The notes under the pieces are model-generated. The model did not search any database and was not told where the DNA came from. It saw only the letters and a list, made by a program, of their open reading frames with translations. Positions 37,354 through 45,602 of a DNA stretch of 64,000 nt are shown in pieces. The stretch is from contig CAIYTF010000002.1 of the NCBI GenBank assembly GCA_903929035.1, positions 20,064 to 84,063 of the forward strand, in the 5' to 3' direction. The translations under genes were made by a program, and so were the position numbers. The stretch's first letter is position 1. Each line of letters starts with the position of its first letter. The DNA is from an uncultured Ignavibacteriales bacterium. GTDB lineage: Bacteria > Bacteroidota > Ignavibacteria > Ignavibacteriales > Ignavibacteriaceae.

Positions 37354-38304
37354 ATGAAAACTTCAAATAATCATAATAAGATAATAATTATCGGCTCAGG
37401 TCCTGCAGGATTAACCGCGGCACTGTATTGTGCCCGCGCTAATATGAATCCGCTTGTTTTTGAAGGAATGCAGCCGGGAGGACAGTTGACTATAACTACT
37501 GAAATCGAGAATTATCCGGGTTTTGAGAACGGCATAACAGGTCCGGAATTAATGGAGGTTATGCGTAAACAAGCAGCAAGATTCGGTGCGGTTTGTAAAT
37601 CTCAAGAAATTACAAATGTAGATTTAACTAAACGCCCCTTTACTTTATGGAGCTATGATGAAGTATATACTGCAGATTCAGTAATTATTTCCACCGGCGC
37701 ATCTGCTAAATTATTAGGATTGCCAAGCGAGCAGCTCTTTATGGGATTTGGTGTCAGTGCCTGCGCGACCTGCGATGGATTCTTTTTCAAAAATCAACGT
37801 GTTGTTGTTGTTGGAGGCGGTGATACTGCATTGGAAGAGGCAAATTATTTGGCTAAACTTGCATCGGAAGTAATTCTAACTCATCGAAGAAGTGAATTCC
37901 GCGCATCTAAAATAATGACTGAACGCGCGCATAAAAATCCAAAAATTAAGTTTATGTTGAATAAAGTTGTTGATGAAGTAGTCGGAGATATTGAAGAAAA
38001 CAGAAAGATAATGAAGGGTGTCCGGTTGAAAGATACAATTACAGGAGATATTTCGGAAATTAGTGCTGATGGTCTATTCATCGCGATTGGTCATAAGCCG
38101 AATACAGATTTGTTCAAAGATGTTTTGGATATGAATGAAACAGGATATTTATTGACAAGACCCGGCAGCACTGCTACAAATATTGATGGTGTATTTGCCG
38201 CCGGCGATGTCGCTGACAGTAAATATCGTCAGGCAATTACGGCAGCCGGCACCGGCTGTATGGCGGCAATAGATGCAGAAAAATGGTTAGAAGCACAGGA
38301 ATAA
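37354..38304 (+). CDS. trxB: Thioredoxin-disulfide reductase
   Basis: The 316-residue flavoprotein has the FAD motif IIIGSGPAGLTAALYCARA at the N-terminus, GGQLTITTEIENYPGF, the redox-active CATC pair at residues 137-140, the NADPH motif VVVVGGGDTALEEANYL near 150 and the FAD-closing GVFAAGDVADSKYRQ near 280. It reduces thioredoxin with NADPH in the cytoplasm. AGGAAAG precedes the ATG at good distance. The UbiA-family gene starts three bases after the stop. Confidence 0.95.
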   Translation: MKTSNNHNKIIIIGSGPAGLTAALYCARANMNPLVFEGMQPGGQLTITTEIENYPGFENGITGPELMEVMRKQAARFGAVCKSQEITNVDLTKRPFTLWSYDEVYTADSVIISTGASAKLLGLPSEQLFMGFGVSACATCDGFFFKNQRVVVVGGGDTALEEANYLAKLASEVILTHRRSEFRASKIMTERAHKNPKIKFMLNKVVDEVVGDIEENRKIMKGVRLKDTITGDISEISADGLFIAIGHKPNTDLFKDVLDMNETGYLLTRPGSTATNIDGVFAAGDVADSKYRQAITAAGTGCMAAIDAEKWLEAQE

Positions 38305-38307
38305 TAG

Positions 38308-39135
38308 TTGTTTTCTGCATTTAAAATTATTCGTCCGTTAAATACAGTTTTCACTTTCTCGATAGTATCAGGTTTTTGTTTCTTAATAAACCCGCATCTG
38401 CATTTTTATGTTATAATCATAACAGGGTTATGTGCTGGCTTATCAGCAGCCGCGGGGAACATCATTAATGATATTGTTGATGTGAAAATAGATGCAATTA
38501 ATAAGCCAAATCGTGTTCTGCCTTCAGGGAAAATGAGCATCCGAGGTGCATTCACGCTATATTATTTATTAGTTTCAACTTCTATTTTTCTTTCCTTGCA
38601 AATATCTATCATATCGTTTTGCATTGTATTGACTGCTAACCTTATGCTGATGTTATATTCATTACGATTTAAAGGAATCCCTGGAATCAAAAATATTACA
38701 ATTGCATTTCTTGCTGCAATGATTTTCATATATGCCGGTACAGTCGCGGGAAATTTAAAGCTGTCAATTTTCCCTGCCATATTCGCATTTCTTTCAACAC
38801 TCTTGCGGGAAATAATTAAGGATATTGAAGACATTACCGGTGATGCCGACGCAGGACTTTTAACCTTTCCTATTCGATTTGGCGAGTTTTTTACATTAAT
38901 TGTAATCCGGACTACTTCTGCGTTGTTAATTGTTTCCTGCTGTCTTGCCTATTATACCGATTCTCTATCAATATACTTTTTCCTTATGGTTATGCTTTTT
39001 GTATCCCCGCTTATTGTATCATTAAACAAAAAGGTACTTCAAAATGAAAGTGACTTCAAAACAAAAGGAATAAGCAAGTTGGCAAAATTAATAATGGTTT
39101 TAGGATTTGTTTCGATACTGCTTGGTTTATGTTAA
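38308..39135 (+). CDS. UbiA-family prenyltransferase
   Basis: The 275-residue membrane protein has about eight hydrophobic helices and both aspartate-rich sites of the UbiA superfamily: NDIVDVKIDAINKPNR near residue 52 and DIEDITGDADAG near 172. These bind the prenyl diphosphate through magnesium. The starting line FKIIRPLNTVFTF is typical of the subgroup often annotated geranylgeranylglycerol-phosphate transferase. MenA (menaquinone) is an alternative given menF/menD in the window, but the motifs look closer to the glycerol-phosphate subgroup. The start is a TTG at 38308; no ATG is available. Confidence 0.82.
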   Translation: MFSAFKIIRPLNTVFTFSIVSGFCFLINPHLHFYVIIITGLCAGLSAAAGNIINDIVDVKIDAINKPNRVLPSGKMSIRGAFTLYYLLVSTSIFLSLQISIISFCIVLTANLMLMLYSLRFKGIPGIKNITIAFLAAMIFIYAGTVAGNLKLSIFPAIFAFLSTLLREIIKDIEDITGDADAGLLTFPIRFGEFFTLIVIRTTSALLIVSCCLAYYTDSLSIYFFLMVMLFVSPLIVSLNKKVLQNESDFKTKGISKLAKLIMVLGFVSILLGLC

Positions 39136-39746
39136 CATTCGACAGCAAATACCGCGAAAAGGGTTTTGTTAATCTGTGCGGTTGTGATGAAGCCGGACGC
39201 GGACCTCTAGCTGGGCCTGTTGTTGCAGCTGCGGTGTTATTTTCCGCTAATAAAAATATCGTTGGGGTAAACGATTCAAAGAAACTAACTGAAAAGATGA
39301 GAGAAAAACTTTTCCCTGAGATTAAGGAACAAGCGGATGCTTATGCTTATAAAGTAATTTCACCGAACCGCATTGATGAAATAAACATATTGCAGGCTTC
39401 GTTAGAAGGAATGCGTCTATCTGTCAACGAATTAAACATATTACCAAATATGATATTGATTGATGGAAATAAAACTTTTCATAGTACAATTCAACGGGAG
39501 GCAATTGTAAAAGGCGACTCAAAGAGTTTTGTTATCGCCTGCGCCTCCATCATTGCTAAAGTCACGAGAGATAATATTATGATGGAATTAGCCAAGGAAC
39601 ATCCTGCTTATGGATGGGACCATAATAAAGGATATCCAACAAAAGATCATATCAGAGCAGTCTTGAAGTATGGACCAACCAAATATCACAGAAAAAGTTT
39701 CTTGAAAAATATTACAAAATGGGAACAGGATGGACTCTACAAATAG
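39129..39746 (+). CDS. rnhB: Ribonuclease HII
   Basis: The 205-residue protein has the RNase HII active site GCDEAGRGPLAGPVVAAAV near residue 17, NDSKKLTEKMREKLF, ILIDGNK and the IACASIIAKVTRD segment. It removes RNA primers and misincorporated ribonucleotides. The ATG overlaps the prenyltransferase gene by seven bases and the end overlaps yraN by 17, so trxB-ubiA-rnhB-yraN is probably one operon. Confidence 0.94.
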   Translation: MLTFDSKYREKGFVNLCGCDEAGRGPLAGPVVAAAVLFSANKNIVGVNDSKKLTEKMREKLFPEIKEQADAYAYKVISPNRIDEINILQASLEGMRLSVNELNILPNMILIDGNKTFHSTIQREAIVKGDSKSFVIACASIIAKVTRDNIMMELAKEHPAYGWDHNKGYPTKDHIRAVLKYGPTKYHRKSFLKNITKWEQDGLYK

Positions 39747-40092
39747 TGTCGGCAAATCCGGCGAAGAAATTGCAATGCAATTTCTTGTTCAAAAAGGATA
39801 TATAATTGTTGGCAGAAATTACCGTTTTGGTAAAGGTGAAATTGATATAATCGCGGAGGACTGCGATGAATTGGTTTTTGTTGAAGTGAAATATAGAAAA
39901 TCTGATGAATATGGTCATCCGGTGTACGCGATTTCAACAGGGAAACAAAAACAACTGGTAAAATTAGCAAAAAGCTATCTCTACGTGAAAAACATTTCCA
40001 ATAAAATAATCAGATTTGACGTAGTGACAATTAAGAAAGAATTGGAGACTGAAATAATAGAACATATTAAAGACGCGTTTATGGAATGGTAA
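39730..40092 (+). CDS. YraN/UPF0102-family nuclease-like protein
   Basis: The 120-residue protein has the UPF0102 core: GKSGEEIAMQFLVQKGY, RFGKGEIDIIAED and LVFVEVKYRKSDEYG, with the D-ExK residues of a restriction-endonuclease-like fold. Next to rnhB is its usual position in many genomes. Its role, probably in DNA recombination or repair, is not established. Confidence 0.9.
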   Translation: MDSTNSVGKSGEEIAMQFLVQKGYIIVGRNYRFGKGEIDIIAEDCDELVFVEVKYRKSDEYGHPVYAISTGKQKQLVKLAKSYLYVKNISNKIIRFDVVTIKKELETEIIEHIKDAFMEW

Positions 40093-40146
40093 TTCAGCAG
40101 GTAATGGCTTGTCAAGAAATAACCTATACGTCTTCCATTCTAGCCC

Positions 40147-40197
40147 AAAACCTTTGCTGTCTTCGTATCTTCGCGCGGGAAGGTTTCTGTTTTTTTT
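40147..40197 (+). terminator. Possible terminator after yraN
   Basis: AAACCTT (40148-40154) pairs with AAGGTTT (40180-40186) across a 25-base loop; a run of eight T follows three bases later. It lies between yraN and the small secreted protein. Confidence 0.4.
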
Positions 40198-40284
40198 ACT
40201 CAAAACCTCACTTCGCGAACTTTTCAAATTTTTTTTGTCCTTTCACTTGATTTTTAATGAAATAAACAATAAATTTAATTTGTT

Positions 40285-40677
40285 ATGAAAAAAGTTTTAT
40301 TAATACTTTCGTTTATACTTATATCATTCGCGGTGGCTTCAGCATTTTTGGAGAGTTTCACCGCGAAAAGCGATGGCAGCCAAATCCGTTTGGAATGGAA
40401 AACTTCAAGTGAGGTCAGTGTGAAGTATTTTATTGTAGAACGAAAAACAGTTAATGGCAACTTTATTCCAGTTACCGAAATTGCCGCGAAAGGCAGTAAT
40501 TCTACTTATTCCTTTACTGATGACAACATCTACAAAACTGCTTCTTCGGCATACGTGTATCGATTGAAGATTGTTGACCAAACTGAAACTTCCGCGTACT
40601 CAAAGGAACTTATGGTTAGCCATAGTCTATCGGATATTAAGAGGACTTGGGGCAGTATCAAGGCTATGTTCCGGTAG
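40285..40677 (+). CDS. Small secreted protein with fibronectin-III-like fold
   Basis: The 130-residue protein has a signal peptide (KKVLLILSFILISFAVASA) and then one beta-rich domain: GSQIRLEWKTSSEVSVKYF, ERKTVNGNF and YVYRLKIVDQTETSAYSKEL, the strand pattern of FnIII-like modules often found before sorting domains in this phylum. The C-terminus (KRTWGSIKAMFR) is basic and is not a T9SS sorting tail. Function unknown. Confidence 0.7.
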   Translation: MKKVLLILSFILISFAVASAFLESFTAKSDGSQIRLEWKTSSEVSVKYFIVERKTVNGNFIPVTEIAAKGSNSTYSFTDDNIYKTASSAYVYRLKIVDQTETSAYSKELMVSHSLSDIKRTWGSIKAMFR

Positions 40678-40697
40678 TGTAATAATTTCTATCTCTC

Positions 40698-41966
40698 TTG
40701 TCAAATCTCACATCTCATAATATATTCACTTCTAAAAATATTCTTTTAAAATTATTAAGTTTTGCGAACACTATATTCGCTTTGATTTTTATTATTGCTA
40801 TTAATTTTTGGGGAAGTGACCTCTACGCGTATGAAGGTCAATTCAGACACATCAGGATTTTACTAAAAAGATACCCGTTACAAACCAGTGTTCATATATC
40901 TCAAGAAATCAATGTTTTCCGGAATGACTCCCTTTTTGCCGTCATCAAAAAAAATAATGAAATAAATTTTACACTCGAGACTTCCGGCTTAGAAATGGAA
41001 ATTCAGAATAAAGAATTTCACGCCAACACATTCTCGATTTCTGCTTCCAACGGCAATAACATTCAACTTGAGAACAAAAATTATCGCGGGACTATCCGCT
41101 TCGCGGGTGATGGAACTGATATTCTTGTTATCAACGAAGTTTCCATAGAAGATTATCTCAAAGGTGTCCTCCCTGCAGAATTAGGCAAAATTGATTCGGA
41201 CTCACTGAAAGAATCCATAAAAGCATTTGCAATAACATCGCGAACTTTTGCAATTAATAAAATTTTGGAAAACAGAAAATTTTATGATGTTGAGGCAAAT
41301 GTTTCTTCCCAATTGTTTTTTTCAACTGAATCAGAGCGTCCTTTCCTCAATAAACTCTTGGATGAAACAAAATCTGAGGTGTTAGTATTTGACGGCAAAA
41401 TAGCAACTGTATTTTTTCACTCGTGCTGCGGCGGTTCAACCGAAAACGTTGACAATGTTTTTAAGACTTTAGGTCTCCCCTATCTTATCGCCAAGAAAGA
41501 TAGCTCGCCTCCAAATTGCAGATTCTCTCCTGTTTTTGAATGGACAGAAGCGTATTCTACCCGAGAGTTTCTTGATATGCTTTCTAATTATGAACATAAA
41601 ATTCAGCCGGCACAACAAATTATTGATGTCCGCGTTTCAGGGAAACTTCCATCCGAACGCGTGACCGGATTAGATATTACATTCAGTGACAGCACCTCAT
41701 ATACCATTCAAGCGAAGCAAATCAGGTTGGTTATCAAACGCAAAAATAACAGCGGGATTCTACGCGGTTTGCTTTTTTCTATTGAATTGAAATATAATGA
41801 AGATGTTTTGGACTCAGTGATTTTTCACGGAAAAGGAAACGGACACGGCGTAGGGTTATGTCAGTGGGGTTCGTTTCAACTTTCAAAAGAAGGATATAGT
41901 TACAGTGAAATTTTAAATTTTTATTTCCCCGGTACCAAAATTCGGAAACTCGATGATCTCGATTAA
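40698..41966 (+). CDS. SpoIID/LytB-domain protein
   Basis: The 422-residue protein has a hydrophobic N-terminal segment (FANTIFALIFIIAIN) and then the SpoIID fold: INEVSIEDYLKGVLPAELG, KAFAITSRTFA, CCGGSTENVDNVF and the ending HGKGNGHGVGLCQWGSF. SpoIID is a peptidoglycan lytic transglycosylase acting on denuded glycan; homologues in non-sporulating Bacteroidota are common and probably remodel the wall. The start is uncertain, since only a TTG at 40698 precedes the signal segment and no Shine-Dalgarno site is seen. The end overlaps maf by 14 bases. Confidence 0.85.
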   Translation: MSNLTSHNIFTSKNILLKLLSFANTIFALIFIIAINFWGSDLYAYEGQFRHIRILLKRYPLQTSVHISQEINVFRNDSLFAVIKKNNEINFTLETSGLEMEIQNKEFHANTFSISASNGNNIQLENKNYRGTIRFAGDGTDILVINEVSIEDYLKGVLPAELGKIDSDSLKESIKAFAITSRTFAINKILENRKFYDVEANVSSQLFFSTESERPFLNKLLDETKSEVLVFDGKIATVFFHSCCGGSTENVDNVFKTLGLPYLIAKKDSSPPNCRFSPVFEWTEAYSTREFLDMLSNYEHKIQPAQQIIDVRVSGKLPSERVTGLDITFSDSTSYTIQAKQIRLVIKRKNNSGILRGLLFSIELKYNEDVLDSVIFHGKGNGHGVGLCQWGSFQLSKEGYSYSEILNFYFPGTKIRKLDDLD

Positions 41967-42549
41967 CCAGCCTATTATACTCGCTTCTCAATCACCAAGG
42001 CGTAAAGAACTTCTTAGCCGAGTATTTGGGAATGTTAGAATTCTTGTCATTGAATCCGATGAAACCGTTCCGCCTGATACCTTACCATCCAAGGCGGCTT
42101 CTGCAATCGCGCTCAGGAAAATGGAAATTGCAAAATCCGTAGTTCAAGAAAACTGCATAATAATTACCGCGGATACAATAGTTTCATTTAACGATAGGAT
42201 ATTAGGGAAACCAGCCGGTAAAGATGAAGCATTTTCTATGCTGAAACTTCTATCAGCTAACACCCATCAGGTATTTACCGGATACTCAGTTTATGATATT
42301 GAATCTTCAAGACAAATCACCGGAGTGGAAGAAACACGAGTCACGTTCAATTGCCTATCAGAGCAGGATATTAATAGTTACGTGGCTTCCGGCAGCCCGC
42401 TTGATAAGGCAGGCGGTTATGGAATTCAGGACGCGTTCGGTTCTATCTTCGTTCAATCAATAAAAGGATGCTATTACAATGTAATGGGGCTTCCTATTTC
42501 TAAAATTTACAACGTAATTAAACAAATCAATTATGATCGAAAAAGTTAA
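41953..42549 (+). CDS. maf: Maf-family nucleotide pyrophosphatase
   Basis: The 198-residue protein has LASQSPRRKELLSRVFG near the start, ITADTIVSFNDRILGKPAG near residue 72 and DKAGGYGIQDAFGSIF near 145. It hydrolyses non-canonical or excess nucleoside triphosphates (dTTP/UTP/m5UTP in the YhdE subgroup, which these motifs resemble most). It overlaps both neighbours and is translated with them. Confidence 0.92.
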   Translation: MISINQPIILASQSPRRKELLSRVFGNVRILVIESDETVPPDTLPSKAASAIALRKMEIAKSVVQENCIIITADTIVSFNDRILGKPAGKDEAFSMLKLLSANTHQVFTGYSVYDIESSRQITGVEETRVTFNCLSEQDINSYVASGSPLDKAGGYGIQDAFGSIFVQSIKGCYYNVMGLPISKIYNVIKQINYDRKS

Positions 42550-43486
42550 AAAAAATATTCTTCTCTCAATAGCGGCAACGGGAGCAATTTACTTGGGATT
42601 ATCGATCTATGCCGACTACGCGAAAGTTATTGGTGCCTTAGAAAAATTTTCGTGGGCACTCTTCCCTGTTTTATTACTATTATCATTTTCTAACTACCTC
42701 GCGCGCTTTTCTAAATGGCATTATTATCTTAAACTTCTTAAAATAGAAATTTCTGTTTTAGATTCAATGATGGTTTTTATGTCAGGACTTATAATGAGCG
42801 TAACACCCGGGAAAATGGGCGAACTTCTTAAATCATATTTGGTAAAACAAATCAAAGGGGTCAGCATCAGCCGAACAGCACCCATAATATTCGCCGAAAG
42901 AATTACCGATTTTCTTTCTTTAGTGCTTATCTCTATTCTCGGTTCTTTCAGCTATCATATCGGAGAAGTAGTTTCAATTTCTATTGCAGTGTTTTTCACA
43001 TTTTTAGTTATTCTAGTAGGAAAACGCCATTGGATGTTTAGTATCTTCAAGTTATTTGAAAAATCTAAATTCTTGAAAAAACATATTGAAAACATACACC
43101 GCGGGTATGAAAGTGCCTTTGAAATGCTGTCAATTATCCCGTTATTAAAAATGATTGCAATAAGTTTAATATCTTGGTTCTTTGAATGTTTTGGATATTA
43201 TATTATTCTCCGTAATTTTAAGATAGATGTTAATTTACTTTGGGCATCGTTCAACTATGCCTTTGGAACAATTGTCGGAGCAGTTACAATGCTTCCGGGT
43301 GGTCTCGGAGCAACTGAATTTTCACTTACCTCGATGGTGGTGAATTTAGGTTACGATAAAAATTTAGCAGTCGCATCGACTTTTTTAATTAGAATTGTAA
43401 CGCTTTGGTTTGCAGTATTCGTTGGAATAATCAGCGTTATTCTCTACCAAAAGCGATTTGGAAAAATAAATACAGAACAACAATAA
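42533..43486 (+). CDS. LPG synthase-type/UPF0104 membrane protein
   Basis: The 317-residue protein has about eight membrane helices and the core of the lysylphosphatidylglycerol synthase transmembrane family (AglD/UPF0104): [20 protein letters not shown] near residue 82, [14 protein letters not shown] near 122 and [13 protein letters not shown] near 253. The family includes lipid flippases and proteins linked to cell-surface glycolipids. There is no soluble aminoacyltransferase domain. The exact substrate cannot be told. It overlaps maf by 17 bases. Confidence 0.85.
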   Translation: MIEKVKKNILLSIAATGAIYLGLSIYADYAKVIGALEKFSWALFPVLLLLSFSNYLARFSKWHYYLKLLKIEISVLDSMMVFMSGLIMSVTPGKMGELLKSYLVKQIKGVSISRTAPIIFAERITDFLSLVLISILGSFSYHIGEVVSISIAVFFTFLVILVGKRHWMFSIFKLFEKSKFLKKHIENIHRGYESAFEMLSIIPLLKMIAISLISWFFECFGYYIILRNFKIDVNLLWASFNYAFGTIVGAVTMLPGGLGATEFSLTSMVVNLGYDKNLAVASTFLIRIVTLWFAVFVGIISVILYQKRFGKINTEQQ

Positions 43487-43502
43487 GAGAACCGAAAACT
43501 CT

Positions 43503-44753
43503 ATGAACAAATTCACAAATATCTCTATCCCCGCTGAGGGGACACAGATTCAGTTTACAGATGGCAATTTAGTTGTTGCCGATAATCCGATAATTCTTTT
43601 TATCGAAGGCGATGGCACAGGTCCTGATATTTGGCAAGCCTCGAAAAGAGTATTTGATGCTGCTGTGGAAAAAGCATACGGCGGTAAAAAGAAAATAGCT
43701 TGGGCAGAAATCTATGCCGGAGAAAAAGCACTCGCGGTATATGGTGAAAATCAATGGCTGCCTGATGAAACTGTTGAAGCTATCAAACAATATAAAGTTG
43801 CTATCAAAGGACCGCTTACAACCCCTGTTGGCGGCGGTATAAGAAGCCTCAATGTTGCTTTGCGTCAACTCCTGGATTTATTTGCCTGCGTTCGTCCTGT
43901 TAAATATTACGCTGGTACACCAAGCCCTGTAAAAAGACCTCAAGACTTGGATATAGTTCTTTTCCGCGAAAATACAGAAGATGTTTACGCGGGAATTGAA
44001 TTCAAATCCGGTGCGGATGATGCCAAAAGTCTTATCGAGTACATTAACAAGAATTTTAACAAAAATATCAGACAGGATTCCGGCATTGGAATAAAACCAA
44101 TGTCTGCTTTCGGTTCAAAACGCCTCGTTAAAAAAGCCATTGAATTTGCAATTGAGCACAAGCGTAAGAATGTTACTTTGGTTCACAAAGGTAATATTAT
44201 GAAATTTACCGAAGGAGCATTTAAGGAATGGGGCTATGAAGTTGCCCGCGATGAATTTTCGGATATTATTATTACCGAAGATGATGTCTTTAAACTTCAC
44301 GATGGCAAAGTCCCTGAAGGCAAAATACTTCTTAAAGACAGAATTGCAGACAGTATTTTTCAACAAATATTGCTGCGTCCTGCCGAATATGATGTGTTAG
44401 CAACACCAAACTTAAATGGAGATTACCTCTCCGATGCTGCTGCCGCCCAGGTTGGCGGATTAGGTATCGCGCCTGGTGCAAATATGAGCTATGATGTTGC
44501 TATTTTTGAGGCAACTCACGGAACTGCACCAAAATATGCAGGACTTGACAAGATTAATCCGGGTTCTGTTATTCTTTCCGGTGTTATGATGTTTGAGTTC
44601 CTTGGATGGACAAAAGCAGGTCAACTCATCGAAAAAGCTATGAAAAAAACAATTCGTTCTAAAGTTGTTACTTATGACTTCGCACGTCTAATGACTGGTG
44701 CGAAAGAGGTAAAAACTTCTGAATTTGCAAGTGCTATCATTTCTAATCTGTAA
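43503..44753 (+). CDS. icd: NADP-dependent isocitrate dehydrogenase
   Basis: The 416-residue protein oxidises isocitrate to 2-oxoglutarate in the TCA cycle. It has [19 protein letters not shown], the substrate site [19 protein letters not shown] (Arg and Ser near residue 120), [35 protein letters not shown] and [16 protein letters not shown]. Length and motifs match the bacterial NADP enzyme regulated by a phosphorylatable serine in enterics (the RSLN serine is present here). 2-Oxoglutarate is also a MenD substrate. Start at ATG 43503, 16 bases after the preceding gene. Confidence 0.95.
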   Translation: MNKFTNISIPAEGTQIQFTDGNLVVADNPIILFIEGDGTGPDIWQASKRVFDAAVEKAYGGKKKIAWAEIYAGEKALAVYGENQWLPDETVEAIKQYKVAIKGPLTTPVGGGIRSLNVALRQLLDLFACVRPVKYYAGTPSPVKRPQDLDIVLFRENTEDVYAGIEFKSGADDAKSLIEYINKNFNKNIRQDSGIGIKPMSAFGSKRLVKKAIEFAIEHKRKNVTLVHKGNIMKFTEGAFKEWGYEVARDEFSDIIITEDDVFKLHDGKVPEGKILLKDRIADSIFQQILLRPAEYDVLATPNLNGDYLSDAAAAQVGGLGIAPGANMSYDVAIFEATHGTAPKYAGLDKINPGSVILSGVMMFEFLGWTKAGQLIEKAMKKTIRSKVVTYDFARLMTGAKEVKTSEFASAIISNL

Positions 44754-44782
44754 CTAAATAATATAAATAAATAGGAGTTCTT

Positions 44783-45166
44783 ATGTCACGAGATAATAAT
44801 GTAAGTAAAGGTTTATTGATCGGATTTTTATCCGGAACAATAGTGGGCGCGGCAGTTGCATTGCTGTATGCTCCAAAAACCGGAAAAGAATTAAGACAGG
44901 ATATTAAAGACAAAACCCAAGACCTTATGGATGGTGCTGAAGATTTTGCAAAAACCGCGAAAGAAAAAGCAATTGCCACCTATAACGAGGGAAAGCAAAA
45001 GGCAGAACAATTGGTGACTGATGCAAAAGAAAAAGCGGATGTTATCCTGAAAGATGCCTCACGCGTTTTAAGTGATGCAAAAATAAAAGCCTCTGAGGAA
45101 GCAGCAAATATCAAGTCCGGTTTCAATGCCGGTGTTGATGCTTACAAAGAAGCTAAAAAATCGTAA
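44783..45166 (+). CDS. YtxH-domain protein
   Basis: The 127-residue protein has the YtxH signature: LLIGFLSGTIVGAAVALLYA, one membrane helix, followed by PKTGKELRQDIKDKTQD and a long Ala/Lys/Glu amphipathic helix of LEA-like character. Such proteins are membrane-anchored and stress-linked, without known enzymatic role. AGGAG five bases before the ATG fixes the start. A membrane protein with similar coil character follows 12 bases later. Confidence 0.85.
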   Translation: MSRDNNVSKGLLIGFLSGTIVGAAVALLYAPKTGKELRQDIKDKTQDLMDGAEDFAKTAKEKAIATYNEGKQKAEQLVTDAKEKADVILKDASRVLSDAKIKASEEAANIKSGFNAGVDAYKEAKKS

Positions 45167-45178
45167 TAAAGTGCCGCT

Positions 45179-45568
45179 ATGGCAGACATAAAAAATATAT
45201 TTGAAATTCTTCTTCTATTTTCGGCATCTTTTCTGTGCATTATGCTGGTGTATTATGTGATGAAAATCACTAAATCTATTGATGCAATCAGAAAGGATTT
45301 CAGCAGTATTGCCGGACAAATGACACCTTTGCTCGATTCATTGAACAACCTTAGTCGTTCGATAAAATTAGTGGCAGAAGACATCCGGTATCAATTGGAT
45401 AAAACTAACTGGATTGTTGACGAAGTGCGATCGAAAGTGGAAGGACTCTTGAACTTTGAAAATAAAATAAGAGAAACCTTTGATCACCCTGCTCAGTCGA
45501 TTATGTCAACAATTCAGTATGTTAAGAATGGTGTGGCCGGTTTCTTTAAAAAGAAAAGCGTAATGTAA
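45179..45568 (+). CDS. Membrane-anchored coiled-coil protein (DUF948-like)
   Basis: The 129-residue protein has one N-terminal membrane helix (EILLLFSASFLCIMLVYYV) and then a heptad-patterned helix (SIDAIRKDFSSIAGQMTPLL). It resembles DUF948 proteins that accompany YtxH genes. It probably forms a membrane-associated oligomer with the upstream protein; function unknown. Confidence 0.75.
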   Translation: MADIKNIFEILLLFSASFLCIMLVYYVMKITKSIDAIRKDFSSIAGQMTPLLDSLNNLSRSIKLVAEDIRYQLDKTNWIVDEVRSKVEGLLNFENKIRETFDHPAQSIMSTIQYVKNGVAGFFKKKSVM

Positions 45569-45602
45569 CATAACCGGATAATATCCGAAGGAGAATTTTT
45601 TA

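Noticed and set aside
40093..40284. Possible riboswitch before the small secreted protein
   Set aside because: Only a simple terminator-like hairpin and T-rich sequence are seen, with no conserved aptamer core.
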